Origin: Nitrososphaerota archaeon
GTDB lineage: Archaea > Thermoproteota > EX4484-205 > JAAOZP01
Direction: 5' to 3'
Length of the DNA stretch: 62,594 bases
Assembly: GCA_011605725.1 (NCBI GenBank)
Contig: JAAOZP010000015.1
Location: 1-62,594, forward strand
Shown: in pieces, positions 15,085-23,209 of the stretch
Numbering within the stretch: position 1 is the stretch's first letter
Layout of the letters: each line of letters begins with the position of its first letter
Position numbers and translations under genes: made by a program
The notes under the pieces: model-generated
Databases searched by the model: none
What the model saw: the letters and a program-made list of their open reading frames with translations, nothing else
What the model was told of the DNA's origin: nothing

Positions 15085-16311
15085 ATGACTGGAAACATTG
15101 AGCTAGGAATTAAGAAGATAGACTGGGCTAGAAGATTCATGCCGGTTCTGGACAGGGTTAGGGAAAGATTCACTAGGGAAAGACCGTTTGAAAGCATCGT
15201 GTTTTCTGTAACGCTGCATGTGACTAAGGAGACGGCGAACCTGGTTGAGACTTTAACAGACGGTGGTGCGAAAGTCTACCTTACGCCTGCAAACCCTCTT
15301 TCAACGGACGATGATGTGGCTGAAGCCTTAAAGTCTAAGGGTGTTGAAGTCATGGCTTGGAGGGGAATGAGCATGGATGAGTATTTTAAGGCGATTGACT
15401 GGGCCCATTCCCATTCCCCCTGCATACTTATAGATGACGGAGCTGATTCGATAATCAGGGCGCACGAGAAGAATATCATGTCTAAAAACAGGGTTTACGG
15501 GGCTCTTGAGGAGACGACCACCGGGGTAATAAGGATAAGGGCGCTTGAGAAAGCCGGCAGACTGATGATTCCAGTCTTCTTCGTTAACGAGGCTCAGTCT
15601 AAGAAGCTTTTCGACAACCGTTACGGAACAGGGCAGTCCGGTGTTGACGGTATTATAAGGGCAACATCCATTCTTTTCGCAGGTAAGAAGGTTGTCGTAT
15701 GTGGTTACGGGTTGGTTGGAAAAGGCGTGGCTAACAGAGCTAGGGGCCTAGGAGCCTCCGTAATTGTGACGGAAGTATCTCCGATAAGGGCTCTTGAAGC
15801 TGTTATGGACGGGTTTACGGTGATGCCCATTATGGAAGCCGCTAAAGTTGGAGACGTCTTCATAACCGCCACGGGCAACGTGAAGGCAATACCTTATGAA
15901 GCGGTGGCAATGATGAAGGACGGTGCAATACTGGCAAACGTTGGGCATTTCGATGTTGAAATAGATGTTGCAACCATCTATAGGGAGGCTAAGGGCATTA
16001 GTGAGGTGAAGCCTTTCGTGGAGGAAATCGTTCTCCCTAACGGGAAAAAAGTATACCTGCTGGCCAAGGGCAGGGTTGTCAACCTAGTTCTGGCTGAGGG
16101 TCATCCTCCGGACGTGATGGACATGAGCTTCTCCAACCAGGCTCTTGTCTCAGAATACTTGGTGAAGCATAAGGGGCTCACCCCAGGCATTTATCCTGTT
16201 CCAGAAGAGATAGATATGCTGGTTGCCTCGACTAAGCTTAGAACAATGGGTGTGAAGATAGACGAGTTGACGGACGAGCAGAGGGAATACTTATCATCCT
16301 GGAAAACCTAG
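15085..16311 (+). CDS. ahcY: Adenosylhomocysteinase
   Basis: A 408-residue enzyme that splits S-adenosylhomocysteine into adenosine and homocysteine, keeping methyltransferases uninhibited. It shows the NAD-binding GYGLVGKGVANRARGLGA, VTEVSPIRALEAVMDGF, NVGHFDVEID, and the C-terminal HPPDVMDMSFSNQAL. The eukaryotic/bacterial insertion and C-terminal KxxYRY tail are absent, as in archaeal and thermophilic forms. Probably co-transcribed with the PfkB kinase. Confidence 0.96.
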   Translation: MTGNIELGIKKIDWARRFMPVLDRVRERFTRERPFESIVFSVTLHVTKETANLVETLTDGGAKVYLTPANPLSTDDDVAEALKSKGVEVMAWRGMSMDEYFKAIDWAHSHSPCILIDDGADSIIRAHEKNIMSKNRVYGALEETTTGVIRIRALEKAGRLMIPVFFVNEAQSKKLFDNRYGTGQSGVDGIIRATSILFAGKKVVVCGYGLVGKGVANRARGLGASVIVTEVSPIRALEAVMDGFTVMPIMEAAKVGDVFITATGNVKAIPYEAVAMMKDGAILANVGHFDVEIDVATIYREAKGISEVKPFVEEIVLPNGKKVYLLAKGRVVNLVLAEGHPPDVMDMSFSNQALVSEYLVKHKGLTPGIYPVPEEIDMLVASTKLRTMGVKIDELTDEQREYLSSWKT

Positions 16312-16312
16312 T

Positions 16313-17662
16313 TTAACTAAGACTTATTGAAGCATGGTTCTCTTTCTCGAGAAGCCTGATGACCTCAGCCTCATCCAGATCCTTATCAACCACTTCTCCG
16401 ACTAGGAAATTCGGCTTATGAGAAGTTACGTGTACACGTATGAAGCTCCCGATTTCAACATTCTGCTTAAGCACTATCGGCCTATAAGACATGTTTCTAG
16501 CTATGAGGCTTACCGGTACTATTCCTTTCTCATCGACAAGAGCCAAACCCTCCCAGTCAACCCAGGCTGAGGAACGTTTCTCCTTAATCTCAAGCGCAAG
16601 CTTAGAGAGAATCCTGCTTCTCTCGGCAACAATCTTTGACGGTAGCTGTGGCAGCCTGGATGCAGAGGTTCCTGGCCTAGCATAAAACTTCGAAATATTA
16701 AGGAAATCCGGCTCCAGGGTTCTTAAGGCTTCAAGAGTCTTCTCGAAATCCTCCCTGCTTTCAGTCGGGTATCCAACTATCACGTCTGTCTCGACAGATA
16801 TCTTGGGTATTTCCTTCCTGAGCCTAAGGATAATTCTCGCGAAGTCTTCAACAGAGTATCCCCGGTTCATGTCTTCAAGAATCCTGTTGCTACCACTTTG
16901 CAAAGGTATGTGGATAAACTTGAAGAACCTCTTATTCTTAAGGGCTTCAACAATACCGTCAAGATGGTTTAAAACGCCTCTCGGATTCATCATGCCTATC
17001 CTTACAAGGAACAAACCTTCCACTTCAGCTATTTTTTCAAGAAGCTCAACGATACTGCTTCCTCTATCTATACCGTAGACAGAGTTATCTTGAGAGGAAA
17101 GCCACACCTCTCTAACCCCGTCTTTAACGCTTCTCCTTATTGATGTAACGATTTCTTCAACACTGTAGCTGCGAAGCCTTCCTCTGGCAAGCCTTGTTGC
17201 GCAATAGCTGCATGCTCCTAAACATCCTTGGGAAATCACGATTCTCCTTATTGCAGGATTCTCCCTCAAACATGGGAGAAGATTGTTGAAATCCCCCCCG
17301 TCAAGCCTAATGTACCTGCCGCCGCTTAAAACTGTTTGAACAGCTTTAAGAACCTCTTCTCCAGCAGCCGGCCCAATAACTCCTTTCACGTTCCTGACTT
17401 CAAGAATCCTGTTAACCCCGATGATCCTAGGAAGGCAACCAGCAACCACGATCTCCTTGTCTCTACGTATGTTTTTCAACCTGTGCAGAATCTTGTTCTC
17501 CGTAGGAGTCTTCACCCCGCACGTGTTGACTAGAACAAGGTCAGCATCATCCTCACTATCCACTATGGTGAAGCCACGGCTGGCGAGCACCCCAGCCATC
17601 GCCTCACCCTCCGCCCTGTTCACAGCGCAACCATAGTTTAGCAAGAATATTCTGCTATTCAT
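16313..17662 (-). CDS. tRNA methylthiotransferase, MiaB/CDKAL1 (e-MtaB) type
   Basis: A 449-residue radical-SAM enzyme. The N-terminal UPF0004 domain has its three cluster cysteines in NYGCAVN, LVNTCGV and VAGCLP. The radical-SAM cluster is CLGACSYCATR (~145-155), and a TRAM domain ends the chain. The archaeal/eukaryotic e-MtaB group converts t6A37 to ms2t6A in tRNAs reading ANN codons; that specificity is inferred from lineage. It converges with ahcY, leaving a 1-bp gap. Confidence 0.9.
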   Translation of the reverse strand: MNSRIFLLNYGCAVNRAEGEAMAGVLASRGFTIVDSEDDADLVLVNTCGVKTPTENKILHRLKNIRRDKEIVVAGCLPRIIGVNRILEVRNVKGVIGPAAGEEVLKAVQTVLSGGRYIRLDGGDFNNLLPCLRENPAIRRIVISQGCLGACSYCATRLARGRLRSYSVEEIVTSIRRSVKDGVREVWLSSQDNSVYGIDRGSSIVELLEKIAEVEGLFLVRIGMMNPRGVLNHLDGIVEALKNKRFFKFIHIPLQSGSNRILEDMNRGYSVEDFARIILRLRKEIPKISVETDVIVGYPTESREDFEKTLEALRTLEPDFLNISKFYARPGTSASRLPQLPSKIVAERSRILSKLALEIKEKRSSAWVDWEGLALVDEKGIVPVSLIARNMSYRPIVLKQNVEIGSFIRVHVTSHKPNFLVGEVVDKDLDEAEVIRLLEKENHASISLS

Positions 17663-17786
17663 CCCTGGCTCCTTTCCGGTTAATTCAGCGTCGAAGTAAA
17701 AAAGCCTTCAGATAAACGTTTTCCGGGCTTTAAAAGCAGGCTGTGAGACTTAAAGTATAAAAAGGCGGGCACGTTAAACCAGCTCA

Positions 17787-17873
17787 GGGCCGGTAGTTCA
17801 GTGGTAGAATGTCCGACTCGCACTCGGAATGGGTGGCCCCGAATGGTCGTGGGTTCGAGTCCCACCCGGTCCA
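17787..17873 (+). tRNA. tRNA-Ala (CGC) with 15-nt variable-region intron
   Basis: Acceptor GGGCCGG/CCGGTCC with A73, D-arm GTTC/GAAT, anticodon arm TCCGA-CTCGCAC-TCGGA (anticodon CGC), T-arm GTGGG-TTCGAGT-CCCAC. The region between anticodon and T stems is 20 nt instead of 5. A bulge-helix-bulge can be drawn: helix TCGG (17824-17827) with CCGA (17839-17842), bulges AAT (17828-17830) and ATG (17843-17845). Cutting at the usual bulge positions removes 17830-17844 and leaves the normal variable loop AGGTC and a 72-nt tRNA. T-rich DNA follows. Confidence 0.88.
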
Positions 17874-18027
17874 CTTTTACCTTTTTCCTTAAGCACCGGC
17901 CAGTCTAATCATATGTAAAACCTTTACTTCTCAAACATTTGCCAAGTCGATTCCCCATTCCACTCCAAGATTCATCCAGGTATAAGTGTAGCATCCCTAT
18001 CGTTTACTAGGCTCCTCTGTTCAATTT

Positions 18028-18864
18028 TTGACCAGGTGGAACGTGGACAGGTATCAAAAGTTCCTATCTCCTGGCTTCAAGCCTTTCGACCCTATCAGGC
18101 TTGCTGGAGAAACAGAGCGAATCGTGACAAGGCTTGGAGGGGGAAGTGCACGGGTTCCTATTCCATACCCGTTTACGGGGGATCGCCACCGGCTATGCTG
18201 TAGGCTGGTGTCTTAGGTGCATCCTTTGCAGGTTTAACTGGCCGAGAGACTTCCCAGAAAGTTCGGTGAATACTACTCCCCTAACAGGCTGCTAGGCTTG
18301 TTTTCAAGGCTGCTGAAGAAGGAGTAACCTACTCTGAATACTGGAGGAAGGTGTTTCCCAAGGTTAACAAGCTCTGTGTCTCTGGATGTGAGCCAACAAT
18401 AGGAATGAAACATCTGCTTAAAGTCCTGGAGTATGTTAAGGCTTCAAAACACTTTCTCTTCATCTTAGAGACGAATGGTGTAGTCTTGGGAGCGGATGCT
18501 AGGAAGGTTAGAGGTTTAGCGGAGTTTAAGAGTAAGCTCTACGTCAGGGTTTCGTTTAAAGCTGCTACGCCAGAGGGTTTCACGATGAGGACAGGTGCCC
18601 AGGGACAGTTCTACAGGCTTCTTTTTAAAGCTCTGAAAAACCTTTGGGACGAGGGGGGTTCACGCTAGGGCTGCCGCCATGACAGATAGGAGAATAATGC
18701 TGGAGGAGGAAAGGAGAATGCCCATCCAGATGCTTGACGAGATAGATCCTGAGGCAAAATATTATGAAACACTAGAGGAGGCTGTCAATACCTATGACAC
18801 TAGCGTGAAACGTCTCAAAGCCTTCTCAGACAAGGTAGTCCAGCTCGACTTCAGATATTTCTGA
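18028..18864 (+). pseudogene. Decayed radical-SAM protein gene
   Basis: Pieces of one radical-SAM protein lie in order but in different frames. They are FLSPGFKPFDPIRLAGETER (from 18028); RGIATGYAVG then LRCILCRFNWPRDFP (about 18173-18265); KFGEYYSPNRLLGLFSRLLK (about 18259-18325); a YSEYW...CVSGCEPTIGMKHLLKVLEY piece (about 18330-18668), which contains the SGxEPT motif; and LEEERRMPIQMLDEIDPEA (to 18864). At least four frameshifts are needed to join them. The last is in a run of six G at about 18652-18657. The CxxxCxxC cluster is also damaged. Its end overlaps the convergent beta-propeller gene by 39 bp. Confidence 0.85.
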
Positions 18865-20679
18865 AAGATCTGTCAAGCTGTTCGCCTTGATCTTTCCACT
18901 GGATACTGTGAAAATAACATCATCTATGTATAGGCTTCTCACCACCGTATACTTTGAGCTGGAGTAATAACCGTTTTTACCAAGCGCATCCCGGTCTTCT
19001 AAATGAGTTATTCTACCTCTAAGCATAATCCCCTCCTCCGGAGAAATTCTGAAGACGTATGCTCCTTGAAAAACATATTCGCCGTAGATGTTTGGCGGAA
19101 TACTGCCCGAGTATTTTTCGCGGAAAATCTTAGCCTCCAGAATCGGTATTACGAGTAGATTCCTCTTTTTATCGAAGAGAAACGCATGATGATCCCATAG
19201 GGCAGGCGAATCCGTTCCCCTGTCGCCAACGATGATTCTTCCAACTTCCCTAGGGGCTGTGACGTTTGAAACGTCGAACAAAGATATTTTCAAGCCCTGG
19301 TGCCAAGCGAAGTCTCCCTCCTCAGCCTCAACAGTTTCCTTACCTATCCCTATCAGATGCTTCTCATCATACGGATGCAAATAGTCTGAATAACCGGGTA
19401 TCTTAAGTTTGCCTAGGACCCGTGGCTCAACTGGATTGCTAAGGTCTATTGTGAAAAGCGGATCCACCTTCTTGAAAGTGATGAGATAGCATCTTGTACC
19501 AATGAATCTGGCTGAGTATATCTTCTCGCCGGGAGCAAGGTTTTCAAGCCTCCCCATAATCTTCAAGGTCTCAGAGTCCAGTATGTAAACATGATTGGCG
19601 CTAGTGGCTTCACTGAGAAGCCTTGCAACATAGCCTGTGGTCGTGGCTACTCTGAAATAGCCCTGGTACTCGTCCATCGAGAACTGGTTTAAAACCCTGC
19701 CTGGGACTTCACCGCTCGCCTCGCATTCTATCTCAAGACCGTTAATCCTAATTCTATGTATCTCCGTGGCTCCCCCTTCGCTGTGGATCCACTTGGGCAT
19801 CGTGACGTATATGTTGGCTGGAGAAACATATGTGCAGGCAGCATGACTAGTTAAAATCGCTTTAGACTCCACACTTTCTTCTTCAGCAAAAATATCGGTT
19901 GCAGTTATGATAGTGTAGCTCTCCGGAGCCTCAGTCATATTCGAGTAGAAAATTTTGTCAGCCGGAATGGTGAAGACAAAACCATTCGCAACAATCCTCG
20001 GAAATAAGACTTCAACATCTTTCTCAAAAAGCCTTATTGCAGGCATAGTCGTAACTATGTAAACATGCTTCCCAACCATTCTTGAACTAACATACTCGCC
20101 TTCAACAGAGATTTTCCTAAGGAAACCAGGGTTCTGAACGTCGGAAACATCATAGATGGCTAAAGAGGTTCCCCACGACCCGTAGTAAGAATCCTCCAGC
20201 AAAAGGTCCTCACACATTATTACTGCAAGCCTACCATTCTTTACAAACAATCCTACAGGATGCCCGGCTACACTAATCTTAGAAGTCTTCTCCATACTTT
20301 CAGGAGGATATGCTTCCACTATGTAAACGCTGTTCCCGGAAACAGTGTAGATATATCTGCCATCCGTCTTAACTGTATCCGCTTCATCCACACCGGGGAC
20401 CTGAATATTGGTAATGGAGTATTCAAAAGTACTCTTAGGCATTCCGAGCGCACTGTCCACTTTAAGGGGGATAGAGAATCTTAATGCTAGAGCATTAGTA
20501 ATCTCGTCAACCCTAGTCTTAACGAAGCTCCTGATCTCCTCGTACGAGGAGAAGCTCTTTAAACCTCCAACGCTGCTTCCCCTGTTTATTTGAATGATGA
20601 AAGCCGTTAAGAAGGCGGAAGTAATAGGAATCAGTGGAAATACTGTAATCAATCCTTTTATTAAGCTTCTTCTCACCAT
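18826..20679 (-). CDS. Membrane-anchored beta-propeller protein (Beta_propel family)
   Basis: A 617-residue protein with one N-terminal hydrophobic segment (about 9-29, signal anchor). The body is a repeated beta-propeller of the Beta_propel (COG4880) family. ITNIQVPGVDEADTVKTDGR near 91-110 is the family landmark, and blade-like strands with DVSDVQNPG, DLSNPVEPRV and DVSNVTAPREVGR recur. Family members are surface proteins of unknown role in archaea and some bacteria. Start preceded by AT-rich DNA. No partner gene is adjacent. Confidence 0.9.
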   Translation of the reverse strand: MVRRSLIKGLITVFPLIPITSAFLTAFIIQINRGSSVGGLKSFSSYEEIRSFVKTRVDEITNALALRFSIPLKVDSALGMPKSTFEYSITNIQVPGVDEADTVKTDGRYIYTVSGNSVYIVEAYPPESMEKTSKISVAGHPVGLFVKNGRLAVIMCEDLLLEDSYYGSWGTSLAIYDVSDVQNPGFLRKISVEGEYVSSRMVGKHVYIVTTMPAIRLFEKDVEVLFPRIVANGFVFTIPADKIFYSNMTEAPESYTIITATDIFAEEESVESKAILTSHAACTYVSPANIYVTMPKWIHSEGGATEIHRIRINGLEIECEASGEVPGRVLNQFSMDEYQGYFRVATTTGYVARLLSEATSANHVYILDSETLKIMGRLENLAPGEKIYSARFIGTRCYLITFKKVDPLFTIDLSNPVEPRVLGKLKIPGYSDYLHPYDEKHLIGIGKETVEAEEGDFAWHQGLKISLFDVSNVTAPREVGRIIVGDRGTDSPALWDHHAFLFDKKRNLLVIPILEAKIFREKYSGSIPPNIYGEYVFQGAYVFRISPEEGIMLRGRITHLEDRDALGKNGYYSSSKYTVVRSLYIDDVIFTVSSGKIKANSLTDLSEISEVELDYLV

Positions 20680-20869
20680 CCGATTTACACCATTTTACAG
20701 GTATGGTTCTACGGCTTAATTATCCTAGTTTTTAGAACATCTTGTCCACATATTAGAACAGAGATGTATATAAACAAGCGGTTAGCATACTTAATGAAGC
20801 CCAGCTCTTAAACATAGCTGGAGTCTTATTATAGAAATGTTTAACGTCTTTTTAACCGAATTGAATCAG

Positions 20870-20976
20870 TGGGCCCGGAGGGATTTGAACCCCCAACCTA
20901 CGGGATCCACCCGTGATCCGCGTCATGCGCGACGGTTTATGAGCCCGCCGCTCTAACCTGGTTAAGCTACGGGCCC
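20870..20976 (-). tRNA. tRNA with CAT anticodon (elongator Met or Ile2), with 32-nt intron
   Basis: Acceptor GGGCCCG/CGGGCCC with A73, D-arm GCTT/GAGC, anticodon arm GCGGG-CTCATAA / CCCGT, T-arm GGGGG-TTCAAAT-CCCTC. About 32 nt separate the anticodon loop from its 3' stem, at the canonical 37/38 site (about 20907-20938). Mature length is 75 nt. I could not draw a perfect bulge-helix-bulge, and ACGGG inside the insert can also pair with CCCGT. The acceptor resembles archaeal tRNA-Ile as well as some elongator Met tRNAs, so identity is left open. A TATA-like CGCTTAAATAC lies upstream at about 21022-21032 (minus strand). Confidence 0.82.
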
Positions 20977-21358
20977 TTGATTCTTGAAATATAGTTGGAT
21001 GATAAAAAGGTTTCTATCGAGTATTTAAGCGTTTACATGCCAATATGCTTTTCCTCTCATAATTGGGATTGAAATGCTCATAAAAGGCTTGGTGCCGCGG
21101 GTATGCTGCCGCTTAATCCTCTTGAGCTCCGAGATTGGAGAAAAAGGATGTTGAAGCGCTGAAAACTCCCAGTAATCAGATTGGTCCAGCAAGATTGGAA
21201 GCTTTAATAGGAGCTGCATCGCGATCCGTGTAACTTTTTAATCTTCGCGAAGCTAGCTTCAACCTCCTATTCGGACGCATGTAAAACTTTCCAGGTTTTC
21301 AAGCAGAGTAAGAGGCTAGGCTGGTTGACGGATTTATCTACACAGGAAGAATTAGTGC
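20977..21358. other. Noncoding stretch between tRNA and rps7
   Basis: Apart from the tRNA TATA box near 21022-21032 I see no gene. Archaeal operons of this type often continue from rps7 into EF-1-alpha and rps10; neither is here. Confidence 0.4.
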
Positions 21359-21937
21359 TTAACGGGATGCTTCAGCATGTCTCTCGAGTTCTATCTTCCT
21401 GGAGACGGCGAAGCTTGCTTCGCTATTGCTGGCGGCGTTTATAATCTCCTCGGCGAGGCTCTCCACCATGCTTTTCCTTGTTTTGAAGCTTTTTCTTTTC
21501 GCCCCATCCACTATGTTTCTTATCGCTAGGTCGACTCTTCTCCCCGGGGAGATGTCTACGGACTGGTAGTAGACTATTCCACCGTAGCTGACCCTAGTCG
21601 TATCTTCTCTGGGCGCGGAGTTAACGATTGCTTCCACGAATACTTCAACAGGGTTTCTTCCGGTTTGAATATTTATTATTTCGAAGGCGTGTTTAACTAT
21701 GTTTATGGCTTTGGCTTTTCTCCCGCCTGCTCTGGCTGTTTGAGCAACCCTGTTAACTAAGCGTTCGACAACGTTTACGCTGTACTTCCAGAATTTTCTC
21801 TTCTCATGCCTGCCCCCGGAGTGCGGGATGACCACGGGCCTAAGGCTCACTACTTGCGCTAGCCCCGGGTCTTTAACCTCTATCCCGCTGAGATCCCACT
21901 TGTCGAACAGCTTGCACTCTATGCTTGCCTTAGCCAA
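21359..21937 (-). CDS. rps7: Ribosomal protein uS7
   Basis: A 192-residue small-subunit head protein that nucleates 3'-domain assembly of 16S rRNA. Family segments include KRKFWKYSVNVVERLVN, GRKAKAINIVKHAFEII and GIVYYQSVDISPGRRVDLAI. Last gene of the RNA polymerase/ribosomal operon, 40 bp after rps12. Confidence 0.96.
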   Translation of the reverse strand: MAKASIECKLFDKWDLSGIEVKDPGLAQVVSLRPVVIPHSGGRHEKRKFWKYSVNVVERLVNRVAQTARAGGRKAKAINIVKHAFEIINIQTGRNPVEVFVEAIVNSAPREDTTRVSYGGIVYYQSVDISPGRRVDLAIRNIVDGAKRKSFKTRKSMVESLAEEIINAASNSEASFAVSRKIELERHAEASR

Positions 21938-21977
21938 GAGTCGTGTTTAAACCGGTCTGCGACAGTTTATATAAAGC

Positions 21978-22406
21978 TTACCTTGTCGGCTTCTGCTTCT
22001 TGCCCTTTAGGAGGGCGTCTAGCGAAACCCCGTTTACGCTTATAACCTTGTATCTTACCCCTGGAATGTCTCCCATCGACCTGCCCAACGTCCCCCCGAT
22101 TCCCGCAACTATAACCTCGTCCCTCTCGTTTATGAAGTTTAAACCACCGTCCTTAGGTACGAAGGCTGTTATCTCCTTCCCGTTCTTTATAAGCTGAACC
22201 CTGACGCATTTCCTGACGGCACTGTTAGGCTGCTTGCTTGCTATCCCGATTTTTTCCAGAACGACCCCTCTCGCCATGGGGGCTCCTTCAAGCGGGTCAT
22301 AAAGCTCCTTTAGACGGAGCACTCTTCTCGTGTAATACTTATAGCTCCATCTGAACTTTCTTCGAACCTTTATCAGGCTTCTGGCTGCGAATTCTCCTTT
22401 ACCCAA
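21978..22406 (-). CDS. rps12: Ribosomal protein uS12
   Basis: A 142-residue decoding-centre protein. The invariant [20 protein letters not shown] and [19 protein letters not shown] segments are present, as is [14 protein letters not shown]. Located between nusA and rps7. Confidence 0.97.
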   Translation of the reverse strand: MGKGEFAARSLIKVRRKFRWSYKYYTRRVLRLKELYDPLEGAPMARGVVLEKIGIASKQPNSAVRKCVRVQLIKNGKEITAFVPKDGGLNFINERDEVIVAGIGGTLGRSMGDIPGVRYKVISVNGVSLDALLKGKKQKPTR

Positions 22407-22449
22407 ACCCTAGAATGCTGTGAAACAGAGTCTTATTAAGTTTCCGACG

Positions 22450-22899
22450 CTATCTTATTTTAACGTCGCTGAGGTTGAAATGTCTCCTAGCTATCTCCCT
22501 TATCCCCTGTATTCTGAAGCCGTTTCTACCTATTGCCCTGCCTTTTTCAGCGTCGTCAACAGTCAAGTAAGCTACTTTACCCCCTTTAACGCCGTTTTCA
22601 AGCCGTATTTCAAGCACTTTAACAGGGTGGAGAGCTCTTTTCAAGAACGTTTCAACATCCTCATGATACTCTAATATCTGCACTTCCTTCCCTATCCTTT
22701 TCGAGAAATGCTGGAGCAGAATCCTGTAGCCATGCTTTATTCTCTCAGCATCCTCAGGCTTTAGAAGGAAGAAAACTGTCTTATCATTATTCGCCATCAC
22801 GCAGTCTATCGCTCTAGTGCCGGTCGCGCTCTCGAAGAAACCTATGAAGCTCAGCTCTTGGTTTGACCAGCTTATTCTTGCTTCATCCCTGCTTGTCAT
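22450..22899 (-). CDS. nusA: Archaeal NusA-like transcription factor
   Basis: A 149-residue protein consisting of two KH domains, the short archaeal form lacking the bacterial N-terminal and S1 domains. Visible: IDCVMANNDKTVFFLLKPED in the first KH and AYLTVDDAEKGRAIGRNGFR in the second. Overlaps the end of rpl30e by 17 bp. Confidence 0.93.
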   Translation of the reverse strand: MTSRDEARISWSNQELSFIGFFESATGTRAIDCVMANNDKTVFFLLKPEDAERIKHGYRILLQHFSKRIGKEVQILEYHEDVETFLKRALHPVKVLEIRLENGVKGGKVAYLTVDDAEKGRAIGRNGFRIQGIREIARRHFNLSDVKIR

Positions 22900-23209
22900 T
22901 CTGCTTGATTTCCTCCAGTATTCCTGACTCCCCCTGATTCAATATTCCTATAACGGAGGCAGGGTGTTTTAAGTTTAACGCTTTACCCAGGGCTACGCGG
23001 GATTCCTCATAGACTATCGCGGGCGTTTTAGAAAGCTCTATCGCGTTCCTAAGCTTGCTCAGTAATGGTTGCGGAAGGTTTGAAACATAGATTACGCCCT
23101 CCAACTTACCCTGGAGCAGGAGCCTGTAAACCTCGTTGAACCCAGCTATGAAAGAGCCTGTTTTAGCAAGCAGTTCAAGCCTGCTGCTGAGCGATGCTTT
23201 CTCCACCAT
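22883..23209 (-). CDS. rpl30e: Ribosomal protein eL30
   Basis: About 108 residues from ATG at 23209 (MVEKAS). Features: LLAKTGSFIAGFNEVYRLL, then EGVIYVSNLPQPLLSKLRNA and the typical VALGKALNLKHPASVIGI. The start lies inside the 3' end of rpoA, so the two are translationally coupled; an upstream ATG at 23221 would only add four residues. Confidence 0.92.
   Translation of the reverse strand: MVEKASLSSRLELLAKTGSFIAGFNEVYRLLLQGKLEGVIYVSNLPQPLLSKLRNAIELSKTPAIVYEESRVALGKALNLKHPASVIGILNQGESGILEEIKQNDKQG

Noticed and set aside
17680..17874. Minus-strand frame over tRNA-Ala
   Set aside because: It is the complement of the tRNA and has no independent support.
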